From contig PTFA01000409.1 in assembly GCA_003342895.1 (NCBI GenBank), forward strand, positions 248,001 to 312,000: a stretch of 64,000 bases of DNA, given 5' to 3'. Origin of the DNA: Casuarius casuarius (taxonomy: Eukaryota > Chordata > Aves > Casuariiformes > Casuariidae). Under the pieces are notes generated by a model, which ran no database searches, was not told the origin of the DNA, and saw only the letters and a list, made by a program, of their open reading frames with translations. Positions 1 to 13,339 of the stretch are shown here, piece by piece (the stretch's first letter is position 1; each line of letters starts with the position of its first letter). The translations under genes were made by a program, and so were the position numbers.

Positions 1-3000
1 GAAAACAGGTAGGAATAGGACTTAATAGGAACACAGGACAGACCGTGATGGGCTCAGCCAGACGGACATGTGGACCAGTGCCTACTTGCACATGACTGGC
101 TCCTCTCATCCCCCTTCTCCCCATTTTCCCATGCTTGGTCATGACCTTCCGCATTGACCTCGATCCCTTCTTTTCTCCACCCTTGTCTCCTCCCAAACAA
201 GCCCCAATGATTCTTTCTGTCCATACTAAAATTTCGTATTTTTGCTAGTTCTCACAATACAAGAATAGGAAGTATTAAGTAAAATTATGAGCTAGTAGAT
301 TAAAAGAAGACACGAAGAAGTACCTTTCACATGCAAATAACATTTTGGTACTTGGTGTTATCTGACGTTTTCCTTTTAGAAATGAACATGAACAAAGTGA
401 AACTCTTCATCACAGAATATTTTAGGTGCCAAAAATATAATTGGGAAAAAAACCCAAACAATTAGGTGAACCCATTGAAGGGAAATCTGTTAACCAAAAA
501 ATACAGATAGATAGAAGTAGTCGGAATACCAAAACCTGCATGTAGGTATTTTGGGGAATCCCCTCTACTTCTGTTTTCTTACAATGTTTCCATGAGTATT
601 TGTTACTGGGCACTTGCAAAGACAGGTTACTGGCAGTTTGGCCTGATGTGACCGTTTATATTTATAATAATGTTTATATTACATTCTTCAATTCCTGAAA
701 CACAGTAGTTTATTCACTTGAGTCTTTTACCAGGTAAAGATCTGAACCCTTTATGGAAATTTTCTCCCTTGCAAGTTTTCCAAGCAGATGATCGCAGAAT
801 GCACGTGTGTTTTGGCCACGGGCCGCAGGAGTTGAGTTGTGGTTTGGGAGCTGCCGCCGTGGTGGGATTGGTCTGATCTGCCCACAGAGGCTGCTCGGAA
901 CCTGGCCTACAAAGTTGGAGCCAACATCTGCTTCCTGGGCTGAAGACTATGGGTTTTTACAGGTCTCTAACTACGGTCACTGAGGGAAGGTATTGTCATG
1001 CTGGGTGACATTTGATTACATGAGAATAATGTAAAGATAAATGGGTGTTTGTTAGCTGTGTGACCAGGAAAATAAACTATATCTTCCCAAAGACATATGC
1101 TATAATTGACCTGACTGCCTGACGTTGTTGACTTCACAGCACTCTCTCATCTGCTGTCTCCAGTGCCAACAAACAGCTATTTCAGCCCAAATCAGCCAGT
1201 GAAAGTCACTTGATAATTCTGTTGTTTTCAACAACAGTGGACTGAAATGTTCTGTTTTAATCAAGAAAGCATGTTTTCCTAACTGCAACTGGGACTACAT
1301 AGGCTTAGAGCTGTCTGCATTTGTTTCATCAGATATAAATTGAATATAACTCAAAGCTTGACCAGGCTACTCTCAGTTGTCCTTAAGGGGGCAAGAAGAG
1401 AATAGCTGTCTGCACGTGAAATTTCTTTTTCTCCAGCACAGCTTTGGTACTGAAGGTAGCACCAAGAGCGTGTATCCACCCATATTTACTCAGTCTTTTT
1501 TCTCAGAAAGTCTGCAAGGTAAAAAAACATTCGTCAGCAAGAATGAACACTGACAGTAAATGACAGAAATTAATCTGAGCTGCCATGAGAGGATTGTTAG
1601 CTTTCTGAGAGCAGAAAAAAGAAAAAGAAAAGCCACTGCTTGTGTAACTAGTGAAACCAGGAGCTGCCTACTGATTTCCGATAGTCTGAATATCTGCAAA
1701 ATAGTTTTGTCATCTGAAGTTACTATTAGGGAAGAAGGGAAATGCGGTGGTAGAGAAAAATACTGGTGAAAAATTAGAGCTCTTGCGTGTGATTCCAGCG
1801 TAAGCTTGGATAAAATTTCTGAAGAGATTTTACCAGGCTGTATTTCCCTATCAGCAAAAAGAACGGCATGAATTACTCACTTTGACCTTTTGTTCATGTG
1901 TATGTCCTATATAAAGCGTTAAAGAGAAGCACTTCCCCTTTGTCATACAGTCTGAAGTCCACTGCTGAGATGGGAAACATCCCCTTTCTCTTCAGAAAAA
2001 GCTTTGGATGAAGTCTGTGAGTTCGACTTTCCTTTGCCTTTCGGGAGGATGTTAGGTGACATTAAGCAAACTCACATTTGACCAATGGGTCATAAAATCC
2101 TTTTGGGTTGCTAGTCAGCTTCTGTACAGGTAAATGATGATATAACTGAGGGCTTGCTAGAAAAGGGCTATGAATTTTGCACAAAGGAACTATCCAGTAT
2201 TGTTTTATTACGGTGCTAAGACAAATAGAAATTTGTGTGCATTGTTTTTAATTGAATGGAGTCATGCCAAATACCTGACTATCATAAATTCCCTTTCCTA
2301 ATGAAAAGAAGTAAGCCTCAAATGCTGCTGACAGCTTAAGCTAAAAAAAGAAAACTAATTAAGCTCAGATTGGAATAATTTTCCATTCCAGGAAAATTTG
2401 AGAATTCAAAGTTTTTTCCTCATGAGAGCAAGACCTCTTATCTAAAAATAATTAATTAATTACTCAGAAGTGGGAAAAAGGTAAGGTTTGAGCAATCTAA
2501 ATGTCCTCGCTCAGTAATTTTGAAGTACAGTGTATTTGCATGTATTTAAACTCATTTATTTTATTGCAGTGCAATATTATACTGTATTATGTTATTATTA
2601 TTTTACGTAATACAAGTGCCAACATTTTGAACCTAAAAGGCAGAATTTGTTGTTTTGTAAATGCTCAGTTTGTATACTTGACCGTTTCAAATTTTTAATT
2701 TTATTTCAGTTTAGACAAGTCAATGCTATCAACAAAAATGCTTTGTGAAATGTTTCTAAGGAGCTATAAAACCTACAACCACGTCTGTTTGTATAAACTG
2801 ATGGTAAAACCTTTCGCCAGTAGAAATCATAGTAAGTTTGGGTTTCTCGTTTACCTTACAGCTTTTGAAAGTTTTTAATATCAAGTACATTGTTCCCTTT
2901 AATCATGTACATTAATATCCTATGATTTTATTCCTGAAATAAAAAGTCACACAATTGACATTACGAGACAAACTACTTACATTAAATGAAAGGAACTTTT

Positions 3001-3880
3001 TTAGTCTGCATTTGTTGCATGTCACAGTCTTGACGTAGTCAAACAGTCAGGTGTTTTATTTATACAAAGCGTTGTATGGAAATTGCACTAAAGCCTGCAA
3101 GGTCGGAAAGAGCTGGGTACTCTTTGCTTAGCATAATAAGTCTGTCTTTGTTCAGAAAAGTTCAGGATCTTCCCTAGCTGCAGAGGTGGAAAAATGTTAT
3201 CAAACTCTGTGCTATCTAGAGGGTTTTATTCTGATTCATTTGATTATTGATTATGCATTCTGTTTTTGTAATTTGATGTCATTAAATCTAAATGCAGTAA
3301 AGTACCTTCTTCTCTGAACCTTGAACTTCATTAGAATTAGGAAATTGTATTAAAAAGCAGACAAAATAATTTATTCACTGGTGGATGTAGTCTTTCCTAT
3401 TTAAACTTTCATGTTACTGTGCTAAATGCAAAGACTATGGCTGTTTATGAGATACCTACCTTTGTTTAATCACCTTAAATTTGCTCATCTACTAGTGAGG
3501 CAAAGGGAATGAAGCCTTCTGAAACCTCTAGGTTTATCCAAATGCTAAAATGGCTTTTAAATTAAAATAGCAGATGAGAATTTACCTTTTGATCTTTGAA
3601 ACCACTCATCATTTACGAAGAAAAGGAAGCTGTAAGTGACTGAAAACAGCTTATTTCCTTATTCAAGGAGTTTAGATCCTCAAAAGGGCAGCACTCACAT
3701 CGAGAAGAGCTTTTTAATTAAGCTTGCTAAACAAATGCTTAATCTTTCTGTGCAAGTATTTATATTCTATGAGCAGCACTTTCTGCCTTTGTTAAACAAT
3801 GATTAATATCATAGGCATCTCACACGCAATTTTTTAAGAAGATCATTAAGTCTGATTATTAAGTATGGGAGCAGCAAGCA
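1..3880. other. Unique AT-rich non-coding DNA
   Basis: No gene or recognisable repeat was seen. Open frames are short (under about 70 codons), lack protein-like composition and are not bounded by paired splice sites. The stretch at 780-960 is more GC-rich and keeps several CpGs, but I could not match it to any family. The block around 2340-2480 is rich in TAATTA-type words. This is best read as intronic or intergenic sequence. Confidence 0.6.
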
Positions 3881-3889
3881 GAATCACAG

Positions 3890-4300
3890 CAGTGGTTGCA
3901 GTAGTCTCCAGGCTTCCTCTTCCGGGACCTTCTTCTCCTTCAGGGAACATCTTCATCTGGGACACCAGAGCGTGCTCCATCAGAAGGAGGAACAGGTGAT
4001 CATCAGGGTCTTTGCAGAGACCCTACGGTGCCAAGAACCTGCCAGGATGGAGGGAAGGCTGGGGACAACTGGTGGATGGAAACTCCTGAAACAGAAGAGG
4101 CTGGAAACTCCTGGCTTGTGGCAACACGTCTAAATCTCCTTCTCCACCTCCACTTCTGCAGTTACAGGACAGATTTAGTGCCCTTCCACATGGGCACCCA
4201 TGGCTACCTGCTCCTCAGACTTCTCCCCTCCCTGGCAGGATCAAGGAGAGACCACCAGGCCCCCATACCCTTGACCCTGTAGTCACTGTTGATGCATTCT
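3890..4300 (+). pseudogene. CR1-like LINE ORF1 fragment, decayed
   Basis: This GC-rich island in AT-rich surroundings reads, across frames, as a broken copy of the ORF1 protein of bird CR1 retrotransposons. Two landmarks are visible on the + strand. The first is an acidic helix-like segment reading VFAETLRCQEPA near 4005-4045. The second is a segment reading LQLQDRFSALPHG near 4157-4195, comparable to the 'NRF-AL' block that precedes the esterase domain in ORF1. Stops and frame changes separate them, so it is not functional. In intact elements ORF1 is an RNA-binding and esterase-like protein used in retrotransposition. The assignment rests on motif memory. A related LTR-element gag-like region cannot be excluded. 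Confidence 0.5.
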
Positions 4301-4309
4301 CTCTCCTAG

Positions 4310-7140
4310 CAGTAAAGTGGACAGGACAGTAATTACTTAGGAATTGTGTCCTCATACTTGCATATTATTCTTTCTTTGGGCTTTCCTGAAAAGAAATATC
4401 AAGTTTAAGTAAGGAAATTCATTTATTCGAAAAGTAGCAAGGGCTGGAAGATGCTTCGTTAAGGGCTGTACTTTAAAAAATATCTCTATGTCTCTCTCTC
4501 TATAAATATCTTCTAGGTTGGAGGCTTGTGTGTTATTTTTCTCCCTTTCTGGTCTTCTCTTAATTGGATTTTGTTCTCATATGCTCTAGACTTGTAAAAT
4601 GTTTCCTGCATTCCAGACTATGTCAAAACAAAGCTAAGCAAAATAAAATACTCATTGTTTACAACTTCCTATTCCTTTTCTTTCACAAATAACTCCTAGG
4701 ACATCAATATGCATTTGCGAATTTTAAACCTCTTGTGCCTGTGTCATTTCCACTTACTTAAAAAGAACTCTCCAATTGTTGCTTTCTGTCCACATACAAT
4801 CCATCATTGGGAAAATGGTACTTTTTGTTGTATAAATTTTTTGTAAGCTCTGTCAGAGTATACATGCTGGGACAGCCTGTTGGGAAGATAAATACCCTCA
4901 TCAAACAATACGCAATCTTTCCATTCCAGTGCTCTTCCTTCAAGTTTTTATTTTAATTGAGCCCCAAAATGTCATTCAAAATAAGAAGAAATAAAACAAT
5001 GAAAAATAATAGCTTCTCCCCCCACCCCAATACTTTTTCTCTAGAAAATGAAATAAAAAAATGTAATTACGGGTCCTGTGCTAGTCTTCTCTGGTTTTAA
5101 ACACAGACACTTCTTTCACCTTGATGAAAAAGGAAGACTGTGGTGTCTTATCAGTTATCATGTTGATATCTGCCAGGCAGTTATGCAAAGAAATTTTAAC
5201 AACTGGTGCTGTAAGTCCAAATCTTCTGGGTTTGCCACATCTGTGAAGTGCATCTTTGCCATTAATTGAGAACTGTCTTATTCCTGTCCCGGGGAAGTTA
5301 TTCCCAAAAAAGCAGCATTTGTACCAGGATGAAGCTATAATATTTCAATTCACTGCTTTTGTGGAAGCAGTGCAATCTCACGCTGTTACTCTCATCCCGA
5401 TTCATCTTGCCTCTCAAAAACCCAATACCCAAATAAATAAAAGTTGAAAAATTGCAAACAGTAGTTTACAAGAAAAAAAACAATACAAATGCAATCCTGG
5501 CCTAACTTAATAACTGGGTGCTTTCATAGTCATCTAGTTTCTCTTACCCAGCAGGTCTCCAGATACATCCTAGCTTCTGGTCTGAGGATTCCTTCTCTCC
5601 TGAACCAGTTCAGATCTTAAATCAAGTTTCGTTTGGCTGATATCATAATACCGCCACTAAGCTAACCTGCTTTGGAGAGTCCCAACTGAAAATTTTCAGA
5701 CGTTATCCTCTCCATGCAGAAAGAATGAACCTGTTTCGGGAGCCTGGTTTTCCACAGATTAGGTCTGCTGCTTCTCAGTTCAAGAGAGTAAATTCCTTTT
5801 CTCTGCAGATTTGCTTCCATCTTTCTTTCTGTTGTGCATCGTGTCATGGGGGGCCTCTCGGAGATGAAGGTGTGTGACAGACAGCTTCCCTGAAGGAGGC
5901 TGCTGGTTTGCTGTTCTAGTCATACTGCCCCTTTCCAAAATATGTATTTTAGTCTTAAAAACCTTCACTGGGTCACAATGAAAACAAACAAACAAACAAA
6001 ACTGATTAAAAAAGTAGGGAGCAAAAAATAATAGTCTAAAAGCCACATCTGTTTCCTGTGTGGTGAGAACACTACATTTTTATGAAGAGCTAAAAGTGCA
6101 CTGTAAATTAAATAAAATATGGATAGAGTAAATACTTCTCCTGATGAAAGATTAATGCAGTCTTTTAAAATGTGAATAACAAAGAGACTATGCAAGCTAG
6201 AAATGGTGTACTGATTATGGAAGCATGGTGTGTATGAACTTCAGGGATCGTGCAGGTTTTCACTTACTGCCTCTGTGTTTATGTATTTCAGAGCCTAATC
6301 CCAGAGAACAGACGTGAAAAAAATGGTGATTCATCGCCATGTTGTCTGATATTAAGTATTAGTACAGAATTTGTAATGCTATTGGAGGAGAGGACACTAA
6401 TCAATGTTAGTAAGGAGAGCTGAAGTCTAGGTTTTCAGCCCTCCATGTTAGCTGCAACACTGGAGCTAGGGAAGAACCTGATTGTTCAGCATAATCTAAA
6501 TGTGTTTCACTGATTCATTTTTCCCTCTTGAAATTGTTCCCAATGTTATCATCTAGAGCTAATCCATTGCTTCATATGCCTCATTTTTAATCTCATTTTC
6601 CTTAGAGGTAACAAGTGTTGTGAGCTGGTGCACTTTTAGATGCTTGCAATCCAGAAGGAATCTCAGGTCTTGAGCGTGTTTCTATCAAGCTAAAAGTGCC
6701 ACCTCGAAACCTGGGCACGAAAATTAGTTTCTTTTTCTTTTCACCGAACAATTGTATTTGATTAGTGGTGGCAGTTAAAGTTTACAGTAAGCATTTTGAC
6801 TATGAAACCGCAGATTCTACTTCCACAGCAGTACCTCCACTAGCCTTATAAAGAGAATTTCACATTGGTTAAAACTTTCAGCTGTCATACATACCTACTG
6901 AATCCATTTAACTCTCACATGCTTTCTTAATTTCCCTTCTCCTTAAGTATCAGGCATATCACTGTTTAAACAAGGATTTTCATTTTTGTAGTGTATTGTC
7001 ACAGGGGAAGCTGGGAGTGAGGTAGCTGCAAAGACAAAACCACAGTACTCGGGGCCATAAAATTTATTCGTGAAGCAGAACGGGTATTGCAAGTGCAAAG
7101 TAATTTCTATTCTCTGACACTCACGCAGTTCACACACCAA
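4310..7140. other. Non-coding DNA with simple repeat
   Basis: No gene was seen. The sequence is AT-rich, with a (TC)n patch near 4490-4503 and an (AAAC)n microsatellite at 5981-6001. Overlapping minus-strand frames at 5662-6195 are short and low-complexity, and they run through the microsatellite, so I do not treat them as coding. Confidence 0.6.
5981..6001. repeat. (AAAC)n microsatellite
   Basis: About five perfect AAAC units in tandem, typical of a short A-rich microsatellite. Confidence 0.9.
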
Positions 7141-7620
7141 TTTAGGCCCTGTTCAGGCCAGTAGCATTGACCCATGGGACCAGGGTACCCAAATCCAGTT
7201 GCTTGATGTGTCCAGGTCCTGGATGGTGGCCCGGCGCCTGCGCCTAACAGTCCCACTGCGGGGTCAGATGCCTACAAGTGTCAGTCCTATTTTCACTATT
7301 TATTGCTTTCTAACTGAAATGGTTGACATAAGCCGCTGGTGGCCTCATTGATTAAGTCACCCAGGGCAGTCTCTTTGGTTTCCTCCGTATCTAAAGCCAA
7401 TGAGCAGTTTTTACCTGGATCCCACCCCAAATGTATTATAATGATATAAAACTGTTAACAGTTCAGCTGAGCTTTTAGACAAGCTTCCCCATAAGAATTA
7501 TCTGTGCTTTGTTGCTTTCCCAGTGCATGCCAGCATCATCTAATGAGTTAGACCTGGGCAGATGTAGTCAAGGTCTCACTTATCTGAGCAGAGCTTTCAG
7601 GTAGCCTTCACCCCATGACA
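7141..7620 (+). repeat. Unnamed interspersed repeat R1, copy A
   Basis: This segment shares ordered blocks, in the same orientation, with 20690-21106. Both begin near TTTAGGCC, carry CAGATG followed by TCC or CC, then TAAAGCCAAT, and end in a well-matched block. That block contains GGGCAGATGTAGTC, then AGGTCTCA, then CAGGTAG and CCCATGAC (7556-7620 here). The closing block matches at roughly three bases in four by eye; the middle is much more diverged. I saw no open reading frame, poly-A tail or CR1 octamer. It could be an old LTR, a DNA-transposon remnant or a SINE-like element. Family unknown to me. Confidence 0.5.
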
Positions 7621-8570
7621 CTTACCATCTGCACAGTCGTAGAAAGCTTTTATGTCAAACTGCTGGCATTCTCTCTCTTTTTATTTTTATTTTTCCTATG
7701 CCAGCAGATTGATATTGGCAATTGAAAATTAGCCTTTTCTTGCAGGATTGAGGGGTTGGAAAAGCAGGATTGCAGGGAGAGGGGAATGCTTTTGTTCCAT
7801 ACAATGGGCTTCAGTACTAAGCAATGTGGAAAATGAATACTGCTGGGACATTCAGCTGATCCTTCAGGTTTTGGTTTGAGTCTGGTTCCAGCATCATTAG
7901 CAAGAAGGTTCCTTTTTTGAATGACATAGCTATTGTCATGGCCTGATATAAAAAAAACATCTTTCACTTGTGATGCAAGAGGCTATAATGTTGGCTCCCA
8001 TGCCGCGCGAACAACAAAATCATACTTGCTGCTAATACAATTTTTGTGCAGAGAGGAGAAAAAAAAAACGGGCCAGACTGTAGCTACTTTCTCATGAGAC
8101 TTCATCCTCTGTGCAGCTCTCTTCAGGCCCCCAGGTGTCTTGTGCCCAGGTGACACGAGGTTATGTTCTAACTCCAGGAGGGACTGAGCATGTGAGAAAT
8201 ATCTTAGCTTCTTGCTCAGGGAGCTGGCAAGCTCATCTTAACCACCATGGGTTGGAGCATGCACCATAGAACAGATGAATCCCTTTGCACACTCAGGAAC
8301 AAAGGAAGGTCTGTGACCCAGCCGTCCTTGTGCAGCTATGCACCGCATCCTACCTGGGGTGCAACGGAGAGGTTTGACAACAGAGCCTCAAGTACACATT
8401 CACTGTATTGATTTTCCCTCTTTTTGTGTCTTGCAACTCTGGAAGGCATCCGTACTGTTCAATTTGAATACAATTTGAATTGAATCTTGTCATCTTTCTT
8501 TTCTCCTTCTCTTCATTTATCTCTTTATTTCAATCTTTATGTGATTCTCTTTTTTAATCAAGATCACTTA

Positions 8571-8600
8571 GTACTAAAAAGATTAGTACTAAAAAGATTA
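8571..8600. repeat. 15-bp perfect tandem duplication
   Basis: The unit GTACTAAAAAGATTA occurs twice head to tail (8571-8585 and 8586-8600). It looks like a replication-slippage or small duplication event. Confidence 0.95.
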
Positions 8601-8765
8601 GTGTACCCTTATACATACATGTATTATATTTTCATGTTCATATCCTGCAAAATTCAGGGGCAAAGGAAAGGGGTAGCCTCATAAACATCAGACTATATAC
8701 AACTAAAACTGAAAATTATTTATATAAAATGTTTGTAAAATTATGTATATAATTATATACATTAT

Positions 8766-8815
8766 GTTTGTGTGTGTACGTATACACACACACATATATA
8801 ACATATATAGATAAT
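8766..8815. repeat. TG/CA and TA dinucleotide tract with inverted repeat
   Basis: A short (TG)n run meets a (CA)n run, so that GTGTGTGTA (8770-8778) and TACACACAC (8783-8791) form a perfect 9-bp stem around CGTA. A (TA)n run follows. It is probably just a compound microsatellite. Confidence 0.8.
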
Positions 8816-11515
8816 TCAGAGGTCTGAAAGCTTAGGGAACTTTAAAATGAAACTTGGTTAAGTTGTTAACTGGGAGTTAGAAGATGACCTAAAAGTCAGT
8901 TGGGGACAGAGAAATTTAGGCCTTGCTTAAAATTTAAAACTGTTCTATTAAAATGCATTACCTAGTACCTTTAAAGGAGCATATTAAAAAGGATTTAGGT
9001 AAAAACCGCCTTTGAGTATCTGAGTGGCATTACCTTGTTCTCACTAGGATTAGCAGTTATGTCAGCTCGAGTGGCTCAGGATGAGGTTCTTTGTGGATTT
9101 AGTGTAGACAAAACCTGCAGGAAGAAAGGACAGTCTGCTTCTCCAGCGTGTGTAGCAGGGGAGAATGTTCAAAACCAGAATAAAAGGTTAAAATTGGCAG
9201 CCAGGTCCAGAAACCTTATGATATGTTGAAGCTTGCACAACTCAAAGCATGTGACCTGACCCCAATTTCATCCCTGCACTGAAATATCAGTTCTGCCTTT
9301 TTCTAGTCCTTTCCTGACTTCCTTAATTTCTCATATCCTGTTCCCAGATTTAAGTGAGCAAAGTTTGCCTTCCTTAAAGGAAACTGAGTGAAATTACTTA
9401 TTCAGATTATGCAGCAGGTGGATGGCAGAGGCAGGAATATAAATTTGGTCCCCTGGCCCCTGGTACAAGCCTTTATTTCTTGAACAGCAACTTATTCCCA
9501 AGAAAAGAATAAATACTTTGAATATTTACTAAGAGAAACTTCATTCCTCTTAAAGAGCGAGAAATTACTTTATAGAACTCTGTACCTGTTCTTCACTGAG
9601 AATTATTATCTGAAATTAAATTGTTGGGTAAGATCTGGGAGAATTAAGACTTGTTTTTTTAATAACAAGTTATTATGTAGTAGTGAGATCCTGATGACAT
9701 TTCTTTTGTATTTGTCCAGAACTGTGAAAAATGTACTGAAAAACCCTAACTTACAGGCTAGAAAAGGTGGCTCAGTGAAAATGATGAATGATTAAATGTG
9801 CCTTTCAGCAACGAGTAGAATAGTGAAAGATTGGTAGATACCAGAAAATGTCTTGTCATTGGTAGATGGCAAGATACAATGATGTTATTACTTGGTTGGT
9901 GCTGCTTGATGTTTCTGTATGATTATCAATAATAAGAAATGATATTCTAGAAGACAAATTAAAAAAAATATTGAATTGGAATTTAATGGACCATTATAGC
10001 AGACAAGGGTGTTGTTGCCAAGAACTTGTGTACAGCCTTTAGTTCAAAAGAAACAGCAAGAGAAATTGAAAATGTAAGGAGCTTGAAAAAAGTGATTACA
10101 GCCAGCTGGTTATGGTGAAATACATCCAATGCAAAGAGTGAAAAGACCAGAGTATTTCCAGATGTCCACCTATACTTGTCAGAGGCCAGTGCTCTCTGAA
10201 CAGCTTCTTTCAGCTATTCCACATGTGGAGGGTTAAATGCTTAATCCCGAATTGGGTATCCCCCCAGGACAGGACAAACAGCTCTTGGGAGATGCCTGGC
10301 TCCCTCCGTGGACCTTCAGAGCAGCTCTGATGACCACTGTGGAGGAGATGGGGAACAGAAGCAGAACAGAGCCGGTGTCTCAACAAACACCCGCCCGGCT
10401 GCTGAAGATAGCCCCTTACAGAGCCTCAGTAGCGAACAGAGCTTCTGAAACTTCCTGTGTTATATATTGAAGCTGGACCTTTGTAATGTTGAGCATTGGA
10501 AGCAATTTGATAAAGATGGAGGTCACTAATGGAATATCATAGGTCCTGGGATTATAAAGAGAGCAATTTTCTCCTTCTTATTAATAGGCTGGTAAAAAGA
10601 ACTTAAAAGCTATAAAGTTTAGGTAGTAAAACCTAGACAAAGGCAAGAAAATAACAGGAAGCATTATCAGAAACATAGCTGTAATTTCTGTGAAGTTTAC
10701 TATGGCTTGGGCAGACTGGAAACATGGCTAAATGCACAGGCTTTGTGATTTCTTGTGGGAGCACATAAGGGAGGAAACTTTAGAAGGAGAAAAATCTGAG
10801 AAATTAATTATGGCATGTTACCTGTGTAGTATAAAATACTAAGAGAAGCTTAAGGAGTTACTCGAGTGAAAATTTTTACATTACGTAGCTATTGTCAGCA
10901 GTGTGTGTTGTCTTTATATCTTGGCACTACCAGCATCTTAGTAATTATTTGTGGCTATACACAAGGGGCATGAAAATCATTTAAGATGCATTGCTGTTAG
11001 AAGGGAAGGCTGTCATATATAACAGGCTGGAATATGCTAAAAATAACAATTTTTTTGATCAATGTTAAGCATTAGTATAGCATCACAAACATAAAAAAAC
11101 ATGCAAACAATAACCTTGTTGTAGAACTTGCCATAAAAGACAGTTCAGGGTAATAAAATCACAAGAGATGGGGAGAGATTGCTAGTTCTCTGCAGGGAGG
11201 AGATTAAGACAAAAGGGAAGAGGGCTGCTGCTGAACAGGATTATTCAAATGAAAGAGATCAACATGAAGGAAGAAGCAATGATATCCAGTGGAAGCAATA
11301 TTGCTATTTTTCAGTGTGGAGGGCATGACATGAAGTCACAGCCTGGGTTAAAATTAGTGATACATGTCATTATACACTTTACATAGATTTATTTTATATT
11401 TATTACATTTTAAAGCTATTAGTAATCCTTCCCATTTCCTTGCTTCTGTTCCATGAATGAGGCTCGAACATGCTCTGCTTGTGAAAGCCTTTATCTCGAT
11501 AATCCTTCTTTGCAG

Positions 11516-11730
11516 TCCCCCATAGGACCCGATGACCTTACATCTGGCCCACCATGGAGGGATGTGGACTTCTGTGGACAATGTCACCAACTGGGCTTCA
11601 ATGGAGCAGGATCCTGCTCATCTGAACTCCTCACCTGCTACCTGCTGAGCCATGACAGCATGAAGCACATCTTCTCTACCTCCCCGGAATTGCAGAAACG
11701 GGAATCCTGTGCCAGAAATGTGAGAGACGT
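11516..11730 (+). other. Candidate internal exon, plus strand (weak)
   Basis: A 215-bp segment is preceded by CCTTCTTTGCAG, a good splice acceptor, and followed by GTAAGTAG, a good donor. One frame stays open across the whole segment, starting on a codon boundary and ending two bases into a codon. It reads SPIGPDDLTSG at the start and SCARNVRD at the end. The peptide is Cys/Ser-rich and resembles no family I know, so a non-coding RNA exon or chance pairing is as likely as coding. No partner exon was found nearby on this strand. Confidence 0.25.
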
Positions 11731-12134
11731 GTAAGTAGTAACATCTGCAAAGTTACATTATCCCCCCTACATAGTTTGGAAGATGTGTCCTTGATATCAG
11801 GGCCTGCTGTGAAGGGCCGTGTCTAAATGCAGAATAGACGTAGATCCGAATCTGGATGTTGCGTAGCTCTTGTTCTGCCTGGTTGTTTTGAACATGTTTA
11901 AGTCCTCTTTTTTCCATCACTGGAAGATTTACAACTGGATAGGATATAGCCCAGTAAACATGATCTTTCTCTTACTAGTAAGAGGCCACAGGTTTTCCAC
12001 TGACCTGACAGTGCAGGGTCTCGGATATGTCTGGGCTTGACCTGACCTGAGCCAATTTTGGCTTTCGTTAGCCATGATAGCAACTGTGTAATGGTCAAGT
12101 GGCTGTTGCCTACCTGGTGTGACTTCAGTGCTGC

Positions 12135-12492
12135 CAATGCAGTAAAGACTCGGCAAACCTAGGTAGTACATGCGTAACAAATAATAGTCCTTTATGATAA
12201 CTGGGGCTGGGAAAGACTATATTGCAACTTTCAGACAGAAAATGTGTAAGTGTGCAAAGAGTGTGTAAAGAAATCTGAGTGTACCTGTGGCTGAAGAGGA
12301 AGAAGCCACCGTCAACATTATACTCATCCTGGAAAAGAGCTCAGGACCCTGATAACTCGTGGTTAACTCCTCCTCCCATTTCCCTGCATCCCTCTGGAGA
12401 AGGAGGGAAGTGGTGACCAAGGGCCCTGAGGAGCTCTGGAGGGCTGAGCATAACAGCAGAGAAAAGAGGTAGATACTGCGATGTTTTTGCAT
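12135..12492 (+). repeat. Unnamed interspersed repeat R2, copy A
   Basis: The segment shares ordered blocks with 55255-55612 in the same orientation. They are ACCTAG followed by CATGCGTAACAAA (copy B CATACGTGACAAA), then GCAACTTTCA, then GGCTGAAGAGGAAG, then CATAACAGCAGAGAAAAG (copy B CATAACACCAGAGAAAAG) and AGATA close to the end. Spacing differs by small gaps. No coding potential is evident. The conserved blocks in order indicate common descent rather than chance. I cannot assign it to a named family; an old LTR is one possibility. Confidence 0.5.
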
Positions 12493-12499
12493 ATCAATC

Positions 12500-13335
12500 T
12501 TAAGTGTATTAATATACAGTATTGTAACTGGACTACAAGTAAAAGCTGTTTGTTGTATTTTGTTCAGACAATTAAAATATTTTTATTTTGAACTAGCTAC
12601 AATTTCTTAGCTCCACAAGTAGGGCTTGTCGCATTTTTATCTACAAGAAATGACAGACACATGCTTGAAAAAACCTGGGCATATGGTAAGGAAGGAAAAC
12701 AATTCACTACTCCAATCAATATGCTTTTAAGGGAGAAAGAGACTTGAAGAATTTGCAATGCTAAATCAGCTCTACTTCAAGGCATAGTGTGAAAGATGAT
12801 TCAAGGAATACATGATGCCCCCACTGAAGCCAGGCATTCCTCAGCAGGCGTCGTTTGGTGTATCTGAGCTCCTCCAGCCAAATATTTTCACCTTGCAAGT
12901 CAGGGGAGGGACCACTGTCTTTTTTTTTCCTCCTGGCTGTTCAAAGGTTCCACATGGTGAGGGATTTACATTTTATCCTTAATCAAAGCTACAAGAAGCA
13001 GTCTGCTGCAACTAAGGATAGGGAGAGAATGGGGATTTGAACAGGATTTAAAGTAGTGAAAAGCACAAAGAGATTAATGATTAGAAAAAAAACAAAGTAG
13101 GAAGGATTCCTGGAAGATGTGGGTTTAATGAATAATTTGCAAGAGGAGAGAGAAGGCACTTGGCAGAGAGATACAGAATTGCATGATCATTGTGAATTTA
13201 GCATTAGTGGAATAATAGTCTAGAAGGATTTTAAAGATGTAATAAAGAATTACGTAATCCCGAAGCAGATTTAGAGAGTTCAGAGCTGAAATGGATTTCA
13301 CATGTAAAACAAGGATGGGTATGTAGGAAGTCTAT
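12500..13335. other. Non-coding AT-rich DNA
   Basis: No gene, named repeat or structured element was seen. Confidence 0.6.
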
Positions 13336-13339
13336 TAAG

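Larger units (their letters stand above)
7640..12130. other. Non-coding DNA; GC-rich patches; one candidate exon
   Basis: No established gene. GC-richer patches at 8090-8440 and 10140-10470 have no family I recognise. 8571-8600 is a perfect 15-bp tandem duplication. 8766-8815 is a TG/CA/TA-rich tract with a hairpin. A candidate exon at 11516-11730 is listed separately. The remainder is AT-rich and stop-dense. Confidence 0.55.

Noticed and set aside
7615..7710. Donor-like GATG/GTAAGTG on the minus strand with a short protein-like peptide upstream
   Set aside because: The upstream side is an A-rich simple repeat with an in-frame stop and no pyrimidine tract, so no acceptor exists.
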